A DNA stretch of 64,000 nucleotides from Paenibacillus puerhi (GTDB lineage Bacteria; Bacillota; Bacilli; Paenibacillales; NBRC-103111). Positions 24,910 to 34,165 of this stretch are shown here, piece by piece. The DNA is taken from contig NZ_WUWM01000032.1 of NCBI RefSeq assembly GCF_009846885.1, positions 1 through 64,000 of the forward strand. The letters run 5' to 3'. How positions within the stretch are numbered: position 1 is the stretch's first letter; each line of letters starts with the position of its first letter. The notes beneath the pieces are model-generated. The model was given only the letters and a program-made list of their open reading frames with translations, made no database searches and had not been told where the DNA came from. The translations under genes and the position numbers were made by a program.

Positions 24910-25797
24910 TTTGACCGCCCATTCATTGCTAAGCAAATAATCGCCAAATTGAGTAATGAGCTCCGTTGAGATCGCGCTTCTTTTGCGCATTAATACTAAG
25001 TTTCGGGGCACTCGAAACATCTGGCAGTTCGCAACGGATAGCAGACCCGCCTCCAGTTCAACGCGGATGGATGAATAAGGCAGCATGGATACGCCCAGTC
25101 CGCTAATAATGGCTGATTTAACGGCTTCCAAGTAACCAAGCTGCAAAACTACATTAATGTTATGTCCTGTCAAAATATTCTCCATCATGGATTGTATAAA
25201 TACATCGGGCGAGTGGAAAATAAAGGGCAGCGTAATAATTTCCTCAAAAGAGACAAGCCGGTTAGAAGCCCAGGGATGATTGCCTGGAAGGACTAGCACA
25301 ATTTCATCCTGAATAATAGAGGATACTTGAATCTCGTCGCGTAAAACGACACTCTCATAAGTAATAGCTATGTCTAACTGGTTTTTGATAAGTTTATCTA
25401 TAAGATTGGTGTTACTGTCTTCAAATATCGTATTAAAGTATACATGAGGGTTATGTTCGATAAAACCCGCAATCATATCCGGGAGATAATAAGTTCCCGT
25501 GAGATTCGATACTCCGACGAATAGCTTTTCTTGATGGCGTCCCACGCGCATCAACGCTTGCTCCGCTTCCTCCACCATATTAAAAATTCGTTTACCGTAA
25601 TCAAATAACGTCTCTCCGTGATGGGTTAAACGAAACACCCTTCCCTTTCTTTCAATTAGCTTTTCTCCCAAGGATTCTTCCAATTTATTAATATGCTGCG
25701 AGATGGCAGGCTGGCTAATATTAATTTCAGAGGCCGCTTGTGCAAAGCTCTTCATTTCAGCGACAACGCAAAATACATATAAATGATGAAGATTCAC
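24907..25797 (-). CDS. LysR-family regulator
   Basis: A 296-residue LysR protein. HTH: SFAQAASEINISQPAISQHINKLEESLGEKL, followed by the linker helix and a type-2 periplasmic-binding fold. GTG 25797 has AGAGGGG upstream; the frame opens eight codons earlier. It is divergent from the sulfatase operon at 25950, and the shared gap has two palindromes (25820-25834 and 25896-25911). Activation of the sulfatase operon in response to a pathway metabolite is the obvious inference. Confidence 0.85.
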   Translation of the reverse strand: MNLHHLYVFCVVAEMKSFAQAASEINISQPAISQHINKLEESLGEKLIERKGRVFRLTHHGETLFDYGKRIFNMVEEAEQALMRVGRHQEKLFVGVSNLTGTYYLPDMIAGFIEHNPHVYFNTIFEDSNTNLIDKLIKNQLDIAITYESVVLRDEIQVSSIIQDEIVLVLPGNHPWASNRLVSFEEIITLPFIFHSPDVFIQSMMENILTGHNINVVLQLGYLEAVKSAIISGLGVSMLPYSSIRVELEAGLLSVANCQMFRVPRNLVLMRKRSAISTELITQFGDYLLSNEWAVK

Positions 25798-25819
25798 GAA
25801 AATCACCCCTCTAGTTGCC

Positions 25820-25834
25820 ATAAGTAAAACTTAT
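25820..25834. promoter_or_regulatory. LysR-type box near the sulfatase operon
   Basis: Perfect dyad ATAAGTAAAACTTAT, which keeps the T-N11-A form of LysR sites. It is 22 bases before the LysR start, consistent with autoregulation. Confidence 0.55.
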
Positions 25835-25895
25835 CTGAGAATAGTTTATTTGTATTTTACTATGCTACAACTCGATTATAGAATAAAAACATTGA

Positions 25896-25911
25896 ATTTA
25901 ACATGTTAAAT
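25896..25911. promoter_or_regulatory. 16-base perfect palindrome before the sulfatase gene
   Basis: ATTTAACATGTTAAAT, about 40 bases before the sulfatase start. It is a second regulatory site, for the LysR protein or for another factor. Confidence 0.5.
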
Positions 25912-25949
25912 ATGTCACAAAAAAATGGATACCCTAAGGAGGGACGGTT

Positions 25950-27374
25950 TTGTCAACTCAGCCGAATATTATTTTTATCATCACAGACCAACAAAGATAC
26001 GAAACCATTCAAGCATTAGGTTATCCTTATATGGACACTCCTAATTTGGATCGGCTCGTGCAAGAAGGCACATCGTTTTCCAATTCATTTATTACAGCTC
26101 CATCTTGTGCGCCATCTAGAGCCAGTTTGTTCACTGGAATGTATCCGCATACAAATGGGGTTTATAAAAATGACGATCCTTGGGAACGCTCATGGGTAGA
26201 GCTGCTGGCCGATGCGGGCTATCACTGTGTCAATGTAGGGAAAATGCATACATCTCCTTACACGACTCCTATGGGTTTTCACGAACGATACGTCGTTGAG
26301 AATAAAGACCGCCAGCACCCGAATTTGCCGTTCTTTTTCGATGAATGGGATAAGGCTCTAAGAGCGAGAAATATTAAGAAGCCGGGCCGTGAATCCTACC
26401 GCGACAGAGAAGACTATCGGGAAAGTCTCGGGGTCTTCGATTGGGATCTTCCAGAAGACATGCATCCGGATAACTTCGTAGCTAACTTGGCCAAATGGTG
26501 GATAAAAGACCGTCCGAAGGTGAAAAAGCCTGTCTTCTTGCAAATCGGTTTTCCCGGACCGCATCCTCCATTTGATTCGATACCGAAATATACGGAAGCC
26601 TATATGAATAAGAAATTGCCGCTTCCTAACGTTACTGAAAAAGAAATTGCTGAACAGCCGAAAGCCCTGCAAGCGCTTCGCAAGCAGCATATGGAAGTAG
26701 ACCACGATGCGGTCGTTCATCTTGATCATGCAACCCCTGAGCAGCAGCATCGCCAGCGCGCGACCTACTTTGCTAACGTTACGATGATTGATGAGCAAAT
26801 CGGTGAAATTTTCAAAGCCCTTGATGAAAGCGGTTATTTGGAAAACTCGGTTGTTATCTTTACTTCCGACCATGGCGAGTCACTTGGCGATCATGGACAT
26901 AGCCAAAAATGGAATATGTATGATGCCGTGACGAAGGTGCCTATGATTATGTGGGGACCTGGCCATATTCAGCAGGGTCAACAAGTGAATGATCTCGTTC
27001 AGCATATGGACTTGGGAGCAACGGTGCTGGAATTAGCGGGAATCGATCTGCCGAGAGATATGGAAGCCCGTTCCTTAGTGCCGGCGCTGCAAGGAAAAGC
27101 TATGGAAGAGAGAAGATATGTCTTTGCCGAGCACAGCAGAGATCCTATCCTGGACGCTACAGAGTTTATGACGATGATCCGGGATCATGAATGGAAGCTC
27201 GTCCATTTCGTCGATGATACGTACGGGCAGCTCTTCAATCTCCAGGAAGATCCGGAGGAACTCCATAACCTGTGGAACGATGAGCGGTACGCAAGTAAGA
27301 AGCAAGAGCTGATTGCAGCTATTTTAAGCTGGAGAATTCGCAGTGACTTAGCAACCGCAAAAGGATATAGATAA
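25950..27374 (+). CDS. Type I sulfatase (formylglycine-dependent)
   Basis: A 474-residue sulfatase of the alkaline-phosphatase superfamily. The modification site reads CAPSR (Cys53), the cysteine-type CxPSR that a maturase turns into formylglycine. Metal ligands are visible in TDQQR near 12-16 and TSDHGESLGDHG near 308. There is no signal peptide, so it is cytosolic and acts after import. It removes sulfate from an organic ester; phosphonate monoester hydrolase activity is an alternative. TTG start with AAGGAGGGACGG upstream. It heads an operon of sugar uptake and metabolism genes. No maturase gene is in the window. Confidence 0.85.
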   Translation: MSTQPNIIFIITDQQRYETIQALGYPYMDTPNLDRLVQEGTSFSNSFITAPSCAPSRASLFTGMYPHTNGVYKNDDPWERSWVELLADAGYHCVNVGKMHTSPYTTPMGFHERYVVENKDRQHPNLPFFFDEWDKALRARNIKKPGRESYRDREDYRESLGVFDWDLPEDMHPDNFVANLAKWWIKDRPKVKKPVFLQIGFPGPHPPFDSIPKYTEAYMNKKLPLPNVTEKEIAEQPKALQALRKQHMEVDHDAVVHLDHATPEQQHRQRATYFANVTMIDEQIGEIFKALDESGYLENSVVIFTSDHGESLGDHGHSQKWNMYDAVTKVPMIMWGPGHIQQGQQVNDLVQHMDLGATVLELAGIDLPRDMEARSLVPALQGKAMEERRYVFAEHSRDPILDATEFMTMIRDHEWKLVHFVDDTYGQLFNLQEDPEELHNLWNDERYASKKQELIAAILSWRIRSDLATAKGYR

Positions 27375-27390
27375 ACTAGGGGGAACTAAC

Positions 27391-28740
27391 ATGACAACAC
27401 GCAGAATGAAATCGACAGGTGTATTAGCGGCAGGCGTTGCACTCAGCATGATGATGACGGCTTGTGGAGGCGGGAATACAGATACTAAGACCGGTGCTTC
27501 CGGCGGCGGCGATACATCAGGAGCTACTTTGAACGTTGTCCTAGTCGATAATGTAAACAATCGCGGCATAAGCGAGCTAGCGCCTGAGTTTGAAAAGGCA
27601 ACAGGAATTAAAGTAAATGTTAACGTGCTGGGTCAAGATGTAGCGGAAAAACGGATGCAGCTCGATTTTATTGGAAAGACTGGCGATCTCGATGTTGCGT
27701 ACATGTCTTTCACTCTGATGCAAAAATGGGTGAAAGCAGGCTGGGTTCATCCCTTGGACGATTTCGTTAAAGCTTCTCCTGATGTGAATATCGATGATTT
27801 CGCCAAAGCGCCTATCGATAGCTTATCTATCAACGGGAAATTATGGGCTCTGCCTAGCTTTGCCGAAACCGGTTTGATGGCTTACAGAACTGACATCTTC
27901 GAAAAAAACGGCATCACGGCGCCCCCGGATACTTGGGATCAGCTTAAAGAAGTAGCGCAAAAGATTCACAGTAAGGAAACCTCAGCCGTTGCGCTGCGAG
28001 CCAAACGTGGACAAGGAATCAACATGTTCATCTTCCCGTCCATGATGTGGGGCTTCGGCGGCTCTTATTTCAAAGATTATCCCAATGATATGACGCCTGT
28101 TCTTGATCGAACTGAGAACGTGAAGGCATTGGAATATTATATGGATTTAGTGAAGAACTATTCCCCGTCTGGAGCAGGAAACTATAGCTTCGCAGAAGTG
28201 ATCTCGGCTTACCAGCAAGGGAATGCAGCTATTACGGTAGATGGTACGTCCATTATTACGCAATTGTTCGAAGAAGGGAAAAGCAAGTATGCCGCCCAGA
28301 CGAAGGTAGCTCTAGTTCCTCAAGGTCCTAGCGGACGTTCGCCGATGATTGCCGTTCATGGTCTTGCCATTTCCGAATCTTCGAAAAATAAAGAAGCGGC
28401 CTTTAAATTCATTAAGTGGGCAACAAGCGCAGACATCCAGAAGCGAATAGCCCTTAAAGATTATAACCTAGACTTTACCCGGGTTTCTGTTTCTGAAGAT
28501 CCTGACATCAAGAAAAAATACAATTTCGATAACGGAAACTTAATTAAATTAAGAACCGAATCCTTGAATATTGCCCGCCCGGATTATAGACCTCTGATTC
28601 CAGAGTGGGCCGAAATCGGCGATCTCATTGCTGCTCAAGTCAATGGAGCCGTCAACGGAGGCGTAGGTGCAGAAGCTGCACTGAAGGAAGCGAACAAGCA
28701 AGTAACAGAAGTTATTAAGAATGCAGGCTATATAAAATAA
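27391..28740 (+). CDS. Sugar ABC transporter solute-binding lipoprotein
   Basis: A 449-residue family-1 extracellular solute-binding protein. The signal peptide ends in a lipobox with Cys25 (MMTAC), followed by a Gly/Thr/Ser-rich linker. The mature part has the maltose-binding-like pattern (FEKATGIKVNVNVLGQD, KLWALPSFAETGLMAYRTDIFEKNGI, AHGLAIS-like blocks). It is anchored on the outside of the membrane and hands its ligand to the permeases that follow. It is 16 bases downstream of the sulfatase, so the ligand is probably a sulfated sugar or polyol. Confidence 0.85.
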   Translation: MTTRRMKSTGVLAAGVALSMMMTACGGGNTDTKTGASGGGDTSGATLNVVLVDNVNNRGISELAPEFEKATGIKVNVNVLGQDVAEKRMQLDFIGKTGDLDVAYMSFTLMQKWVKAGWVHPLDDFVKASPDVNIDDFAKAPIDSLSINGKLWALPSFAETGLMAYRTDIFEKNGITAPPDTWDQLKEVAQKIHSKETSAVALRAKRGQGINMFIFPSMMWGFGGSYFKDYPNDMTPVLDRTENVKALEYYMDLVKNYSPSGAGNYSFAEVISAYQQGNAAITVDGTSIITQLFEEGKSKYAAQTKVALVPQGPSGRSPMIAVHGLAISESSKNKEAAFKFIKWATSADIQKRIALKDYNLDFTRVSVSEDPDIKKKYNFDNGNLIKLRTESLNIARPDYRPLIPEWAEIGDLIAAQVNGAVNGGVGAEAALKEANKQVTEVIKNAGYIK

Positions 28741-28756
28741 TAGAACGGAATCAACA

Positions 28757-28783
28757 GGGATATTCTAATCATTAGAATATCCC
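28757..28783 (+). other. Intercistronic hairpin between binding protein and permeases
   Basis: Perfect 12-base arms GGGATATTCTAA (28757-28768) and TTAGAATATCCC (28772-28783), no long T-run. Such hairpins protect the 3' end of the binding-protein mRNA and lower permease expression. Confidence 0.65.
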
Positions 28784-28816
28784 GGCTTTACTAATTTGTT
28801 TACAAGGGGTAAGCCT

Positions 28817-29725
28817 ATGCAAAACGTAGAAAGTTACCAACGGATTAAGAAACGCAGGGATATGAAAAGTTTAACCTACTTCCTGATGTTACTACCCGCG
28901 ATTATATGTGTGATTGTAACCGCCCTTGTTCCCATGCTCGGGATGATGGGCATTTCATTTATGAACTGGGATTTAACTTCATCCATCCCTCCCAAGTTTA
29001 ATGGACTTGATAATTTTATAACGATGTTTAAAGATGCAAGGTTTCTGAATAGTATGAAGGTCCAGGTCATACTCAGTGTATTTATATTGCTGGCTCAGCT
29101 GTTGTTAGGCTTGGTCGCAGCGATCGCATTAAACAATGCTTCCGGTAAGCTCAAATGGGTTCGCGGTATTGTCATGGCTCCATTTATGATACCGGCCGTC
29201 GTGGTTGGTCTCATTTGGTTAACCATATTCACTCCGACACTTAGTCCCATCAACAGTATTCTTGAGGCAATCGGACTTCCAAGCCCTAGCTGGCTGGCCA
29301 CTCCTGGCCTAAGTCTTACTTCCATAGTCATCGCAGATACATGGAATAACCTCCCGTTCGTTATGCTGATCTTGCTGGCCAGCTTACAAGGGATTCCAAA
29401 AGATTTGTATGAAGCTGCTGAAGTCGATGGCGCCACCACCTGGAAAGCGACTTTATTTATTACTTTACCCGCACTGAAACCAGCTCTCGTCTTAGTCGGT
29501 CTGATTCGATTCATCGAAAGCTTGAAATCGTTTCCGCTTATCTATATTATGACCGGCGGAGGACCCGGTACGGCGACAGAAGTAACGAATTTTTATGCCT
29601 TTATTCAAGGCTTTCAATATTCAAAAATAGGATATGCCAGCTCATTAGCATTTTTACTCTTTCTGATAACAGTCGTAATCAGTTTTATTACGATTTATTT
29701 GGACAGAGGGTCAGAGGAGGAATAG
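28817..29725 (+). CDS. Sugar ABC transporter permease 1 (MalF/UgpA-like)
   Basis: A 302-residue inner-membrane protein with six predicted helices and the ATPase-contact EAA loop (EAAEVDGATTWKATLFITLPALKP, near 205-230). It pairs with the second permease to form the channel. ATG 28817 follows AAGGGGTAAGCCT; the frame opens seven codons upstream without an RBS. Its stop is 3 bases before the next gene. No ATPase is encoded here, so a shared MsmX-type ATPase from elsewhere likely powers it. Confidence 0.85.
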   Translation: MQNVESYQRIKKRRDMKSLTYFLMLLPAIICVIVTALVPMLGMMGISFMNWDLTSSIPPKFNGLDNFITMFKDARFLNSMKVQVILSVFILLAQLLLGLVAAIALNNASGKLKWVRGIVMAPFMIPAVVVGLIWLTIFTPTLSPINSILEAIGLPSPSWLATPGLSLTSIVIADTWNNLPFVMLILLASLQGIPKDLYEAAEVDGATTWKATLFITLPALKPALVLVGLIRFIESLKSFPLIYIMTGGGPGTATEVTNFYAFIQGFQYSKIGYASSLAFLLFLITVVISFITIYLDRGSEEE

Positions 29726-29728
29726 CAC

Positions 29729-30565
29729 GTGCAAACATCCATGTCAGCTAATAAAAGAGGATTAAGCATACTGCGAGGAATCGTATTATTTTTCTTAGTT
29801 CTCTTTTGCTTGTTTCCTCTCGTTTGGATGGCTTTTTTGGCGTTCCGCACGCCGGACGCTATGTTTGAGCCATTTTGGAGAAATTTAAGCTCGTTTTCGA
29901 CCGAAACCTTCGTCAGCACCCTTCAATCGGGGTTTACCAAGTCCATCTGGAATAGCTTCCTTGCTGCAAGCATCTCGATGATCGTGGCTATGGTCATCGG
30001 AACCCCTGCGGCATTTGCTTTAGCCAAATGGTCTATCAAAAGGAAATATATCTGGAAATGGGTTATCCAATTATTAAGAATGGCGCCGCCTGTTGGATTC
30101 GCGATTCCGCTTTTTTTGGCTTATATCAACTTGGGTATGATCGATACGTTACCAGGTCTGATTCTTTCCTATGTAACCTTTACAGTACCGCTTGTGATTT
30201 GGCTCATGTGGATGTTTTTCTCGCAAATTCCGAATGAGCTGATGGAAGCGGCCTGGATGGATGGAAGCAGCATATGGCGTTCGTTTCTGACCATCGCATT
30301 ACCGCTATCCACGCCGGGCTTGGTTGCCGCTGGTATTTTATCGTTTATTTTCTCATGGAATGACTTCTTCTTCGCGCTGATCCTAACAAGGGCTAATACC
30401 TCTACAGGGCCGGTCGCCGTCATGAACTTCCTTACCGAATCAAGCTACAATTGGGGTGGAATTGCTTCCGCCGGACTTATTCTTTCCTTACCGACGCTGC
30501 CCGTTATTTTCTTCATGAGCAAATATATTGTACAAGGTCTAACTAGCGGTGCAGTTAAAGGCTAA
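29729..30565 (+). CDS. Sugar ABC transporter permease 2 (MalG/UgpE-like)
   Basis: A 278-residue MalG-like permease with six helices and the EAA loop EAAWMDGSSIWRSFLTIALPL near 180-200. GTG 29729 has AGAGGAGG eight bases upstream. Together with the preceding permease it should form the heterodimeric channel for the ligand bound by the lipoprotein. Confidence 0.85.
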   Translation: MQTSMSANKRGLSILRGIVLFFLVLFCLFPLVWMAFLAFRTPDAMFEPFWRNLSSFSTETFVSTLQSGFTKSIWNSFLAASISMIVAMVIGTPAAFALAKWSIKRKYIWKWVIQLLRMAPPVGFAIPLFLAYINLGMIDTLPGLILSYVTFTVPLVIWLMWMFFSQIPNELMEAAWMDGSSIWRSFLTIALPLSTPGLVAAGILSFIFSWNDFFFALILTRANTSTGPVAVMNFLTESSYNWGGIASAGLILSLPTLPVIFFMSKYIVQGLTSGAVKG

Positions 30566-30594
30566 TCCTACAAACATACATGGAGTGGAGATCT

Positions 30595-31662
30595 ATGAAA
30601 TCTATACCGAATTTACCGAGCACGATGACAGCTGCAGTTATGCATAAACCCTATGATATTCAATTGGAGCAAGTACCCGTTCCCGAAGTGGCCAGCAACG
30701 AAGTGCTTGTCAAAGTGATGGCCGTAGGCATTTGCGGCTCGGACCTGCATTATTATGAACATGGACGAATCGGACGCTATGTCGTAGAAAAGCCATTGAT
30801 CCTTGGGCATGAATGCTCGGGTATCGTCGTTGCCATGGGCGACCAAGTATCCCGTTTTCAACTAAATGACCGCGTAGCCGTAGAGCCAGGAGTTACTTGC
30901 GGTACTTGTGAAATGTGTAAAGCCGGACGCTATAACCTTTGTCCTGATGTTGTCTTCCTGGCAACTCCTCCTGTAGACGGAGCCTTCGTACAATATATTA
31001 AAATTCGCGAGGACTTCCTGTTCCCGATTCCAGACGAGCTCTCTTTCGAAGAAGCGGCACTTAACGAGCCGTTCTCGGTCGGCATTCATGCTGCCAAGCG
31101 CGCATCGTTACAGCCTGGCTCATCTGTGGTCATCATGGGAATGGGCCCAGTCGGGTTGATGGCAGTTGTCGCCGCTAAAGCGTTCGGCGCTCGTCAAATT
31201 ATTGTTTCCGATCTTGAGCCGATCCGTCTGCAAGCTGCGTTGAAGCTGGGTGCAACCCATGCTATTAATATTAGGGAAGAAGACCCCGTTGCCGCTGTAA
31301 AAAAAATCACCGGACAAGTTGGCGTCGATGTCAGCTTCGAAACAGCCGGTAATCCGAAGGCTTTGCAATCGGCTTTGGCCGCCACTCGCAGAGGTGGAAA
31401 GCTGGTCATCGTAGGACTTCCTCCTCAGGATGAAATTCCATTGAACGTGCCTTTTATTGCGGATAACGAGATTGATATATATGGGGTATTCCGCTATGCT
31501 AATACGTATCCGCAAGGGATTCAATTTTTGGCATCGGGCATTTCTGATGTGAAGGCGCTGATTACAGACCGGTATCCGTTATCACAGACGAAAGAAGCGA
31601 TGGAACGTGCGCGTACAAACAAAAGCGGAAGCTTGAAGGTCGTCGTATATCCGAATGACTAA
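30595..31662 (+). CDS. Zinc-dependent polyol/sorbitol dehydrogenase-like MDR enzyme
   Basis: A 355-residue zinc MDR. Catalytic zinc ligands are Cys47 (GICGSD) and His72-Glu73 (GHECSG); the structural zinc cysteines are at 102, 105, 108 and 116 (CGTCEMC...C). The NAD site is GMGPVG near 183. The HYYEHGRIG block after GICGSD is typical of sorbitol, xylitol and L-iditol dehydrogenases, which oxidise a polyol to a ketose. I chose ATG 30595 behind GGAG. In this operon it should act on the desulfated polyol or sugar after sulfatase action. Confidence 0.85.
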   Translation: MKSIPNLPSTMTAAVMHKPYDIQLEQVPVPEVASNEVLVKVMAVGICGSDLHYYEHGRIGRYVVEKPLILGHECSGIVVAMGDQVSRFQLNDRVAVEPGVTCGTCEMCKAGRYNLCPDVVFLATPPVDGAFVQYIKIREDFLFPIPDELSFEEAALNEPFSVGIHAAKRASLQPGSSVVIMGMGPVGLMAVVAAKAFGARQIIVSDLEPIRLQAALKLGATHAINIREEDPVAAVKKITGQVGVDVSFETAGNPKALQSALAATRRGGKLVIVGLPPQDEIPLNVPFIADNEIDIYGVFRYANTYPQGIQFLASGISDVKALITDRYPLSQTKEAMERARTNKSGSLKVVVYPND

Positions 31663-31701
31663 TTGGCAGTACGGGATACATTTCATGGATGGTGAACGGC
31701 A

Positions 31702-33174
31702 GTGAAGAAGAAAGAGTCGCTATATATCGGAATTGATATCAGTTCGACGCATATCAAAGTAGCCGCGTATGACAATTATGGAAATCTGAAGGAAGTTGCC
31801 AGCACGCCGACGCCTGTTCATATGACCAAAAGCGGAGGCACGTATCATCTTGCCGATGAGTTAAGGGAAAAAACGTTCAATACGATCCAGGCCTGTATGG
31901 AGCGGGTACAGGGCCATAAGATTAAAGCCATCGGGATAAGCAGTGTTGCGGAATCAGGGGTGCTGCTGGACGAAGACGGCGAATCGTTAGGTCCGATCAT
32001 GGCCTGGTACGATCAACGTCCGAATATATATTTGAATCATGTACGGGAACAGGTGCCTACTTTGGATTTTTATCGAAAAACCGGCCTGTTTCCCGAAACG
32101 ACCAAAAGTCTCTTGAAGTTTCTCTGGATGAAAGACAATATGCCGGACGTATGGAAGAAAAGCAAATCTTGGCTGCACATTGCGGAATACATCGTATTTT
32201 GCCTAACAGGGGAGATGAAGTCGGAGTATTCTCTCGCGAGTCGATCTATGGTGTTCAATATTACAAAACGTCAATGGGACGATGATTTGCTCCTCGAGTT
32301 CGACATCAAAAAAGAATTGCTTCAGGAGACTGTGCAAGCGGGAACTGTCCATGGCTATGTATTAAAAGCAGCGAGCGAATATACGAAAATACCTGAAGGA
32401 ACGCCGGTCACAATAGCCGGTCATCACCCTGTCGTAGGAGCTTTCGGAATTGGAGCCATGCTGGACGGGGATGTAACCGATGTAAGCGACATGATGGAAA
32501 CGCTCATTATTACGATGCCATTTCAAAATATGGATAACTTTCAAGATGCTCAAGTATTTACGGTAGGCTGTCACGTTGTTCCCGGCCATCATTATGCTTT
32601 GTTAGATGTCGGGACGACAGGAGGAATTGTGGAATGGTTCCTCACCATTACGGGGTGGGACTATCCGAAGCTGCTGACGGTTCTTGCTAAGGCCAATGGG
32701 GTGAATAAAAATCTTGGCTTTTACCCTACCTCATTGGGCGACAGCCCGGCAGATAATCATGTGCAGACGGCGTGGTTCGGGGGTCAGTTAACGAACAGCT
32801 ATCCGGACCAAATGGCCTCTTCGATCATACAAGGGTTAAGCTGCTGGTTCCGAAATAAAATCGAGCAATTGCATCAATTAAATATTCCGATTAAAAGGTT
32901 GATGGTTGCGGGTGAAGCGACTAAAAATCCATACTGGATGCAGGTCAAGGCAGATTTGCTGAACCGCCCGCTCCACATTTGCCGCAAATGGGAAGGAAGT
33001 TCAAGAGGCGCGGCTATATTAGCAGCCAAGTCCATTGATGAAATGGATGAATTCTCGATTCCTCCATCCCTAACCGTCATGCCCAATGCGGCGAAAAGCA
33101 GTGAAATGGAAGACTTTTATGTAAACAGCTATCTCAAAAATATTGAAATGGTTAAGAAAATGCTAACTCCTTAG
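31702..33174 (+). CDS. FGGY-family carbohydrate kinase-like protein
   Basis: A 490-residue protein with both FGGY domains: an N-terminal ATP-type motif GIDISSTHIKV, GPIMAWYDQR near 95, and a C-terminal LMVAGEATKNPYWMQ, SSRGAAILA. The conserved GGHDH motif that carries the catalytic Asp reads AGHHPVV at 239-245, so His242 sits where the Asp is expected. The protein may be a non-kinase or use another base. It follows the dehydrogenase by 39 bases and precedes the ROK kinase by 21. If active it would phosphorylate a ketose or sugar acid from the pathway. Confidence 0.75.
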   Translation: MKKKESLYIGIDISSTHIKVAAYDNYGNLKEVASTPTPVHMTKSGGTYHLADELREKTFNTIQACMERVQGHKIKAIGISSVAESGVLLDEDGESLGPIMAWYDQRPNIYLNHVREQVPTLDFYRKTGLFPETTKSLLKFLWMKDNMPDVWKKSKSWLHIAEYIVFCLTGEMKSEYSLASRSMVFNITKRQWDDDLLLEFDIKKELLQETVQAGTVHGYVLKAASEYTKIPEGTPVTIAGHHPVVGAFGIGAMLDGDVTDVSDMMETLIITMPFQNMDNFQDAQVFTVGCHVVPGHHYALLDVGTTGGIVEWFLTITGWDYPKLLTVLAKANGVNKNLGFYPTSLGDSPADNHVQTAWFGGQLTNSYPDQMASSIIQGLSCWFRNKIEQLHQLNIPIKRLMVAGEATKNPYWMQVKADLLNRPLHICRKWEGSSRGAAILAAKSIDEMDEFSIPPSLTVMPNAAKSSEMEDFYVNSYLKNIEMVKKMLTP

Positions 33175-33195
33175 CATACGGCTGGAGATGATACT

Positions 33196-34068
33196 ATGCG
33201 AATTGGCGCCATAGAGGCAGGGGGAACAAAATTCATTTGCGGAGTAGGCAATGAGCATGGGGAAATAACGGACAAGATCAGTTTCCCGACAGAGACCCCC
33301 GAAACAACGGTACAGAGGGCCATCGACTACTTTCGAGATAAACGAGTGGAAGCGATTGGGATCGGTTCCTTCGGTCCCATCGATATAGACCGTGATAGCT
33401 CCCGTTATGGCTATGTAACCACTACGCCTAAGCCTGGTTGGTCTAACTTCAACTTCCTGGGCGCGATGAAGGAAGCTTACGACGTACCTTACGGGTGGGA
33501 CACAGATGTCAATGCGGCCGCCTTTGGCGAGGCTGCTTGGGGAGCCGCCAAGGGACTGGACAGCTGCGCCTATTTTACAATTGGAACGGGAATTGGATTG
33601 GGCGTTTTTGCAGAGGGAGCGTTAATTCACGGGCTCGTACATCCTGAAGGCGGGCATGTATATGTAAGACGTCATGCGGAGGATACCTTTGAGGGGGCCT
33701 GTCCCTTCCATGGCGATTGTCTCGAAGGGCTGGCCGCAGGGCCGGCGATCGAGAAAAGATGGAGGACAAAAGGGCAGGAGCTGGCTCCCGACCATCCTGC
33801 TTGGAGGATCGAGGCTCACTATATCGGTCAAGCCGTAGTCAACACCATTCTTATGCTATCGCCAAAAAAAGTAATCTTGGGCGGCGGCGTTATGAAACAA
33901 GCGCATCTCTTTCCTATGGTACGCCAGGAAGTGCAAAAAGGTCTGAACGGTTATGTGAAGACGGAAGCCCTTCTTACCGACATCGATCATTATATCGTAC
34001 CTCCAGGGCTGGGAGATAACGCCGGTTTGTGTGGCGCCTTAGCGCTTGGCTTGGCCGCGATGAAATAA
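33196..34068 (+). CDS. ROK-family fructokinase-like kinase
   Basis: A 290-residue ROK kinase of the B. subtilis YdhR/GmuE-like fructokinase group. Seen: the AIEAGGTKFICGVG ATP loop, GIGSFGPID near 55, TDVNAAAFGE with the catalytic Asp near 102, and the zinc-binding HPEGGH...CPFHGDCLEGLAAG block near 153-180. It would give the ketose a 6-phosphate. This fits with the dehydrogenase two genes upstream, which should make a ketose. It is the last gene of the sulfatase operon. Confidence 0.85.
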   Translation: MRIGAIEAGGTKFICGVGNEHGEITDKISFPTETPETTVQRAIDYFRDKRVEAIGIGSFGPIDIDRDSSRYGYVTTTPKPGWSNFNFLGAMKEAYDVPYGWDTDVNAAAFGEAAWGAAKGLDSCAYFTIGTGIGLGVFAEGALIHGLVHPEGGHVYVRRHAEDTFEGACPFHGDCLEGLAAGPAIEKRWRTKGQELAPDHPAWRIEAHYIGQAVVNTILMLSPKKVILGGGVMKQAHLFPMVRQEVQKGLNGYVKTEALLTDIDHYIVPPGLGDNAGLCGALALGLAAMK

Positions 34069-34078
34069 TTACTTTAGG

Positions 34079-34115
34079 ATGACCAGATAGCATGACGCTG
34101 TCTGGTCATTTGCGT
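34079..34115 (+). terminator. Terminator of the sulfatase operon
   Basis: ATGACCAGATAGC (34079-34091) pairs with GCTGTCTGGTCAT (34097-34109), with one mismatch, then TTTGCG. T-run is short. Confidence 0.55.
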
Positions 34116-34165
34116 GACGTTACGATGATCCGCACCATAAGTAGGGCGAAATTGAGTTTAAAGGC

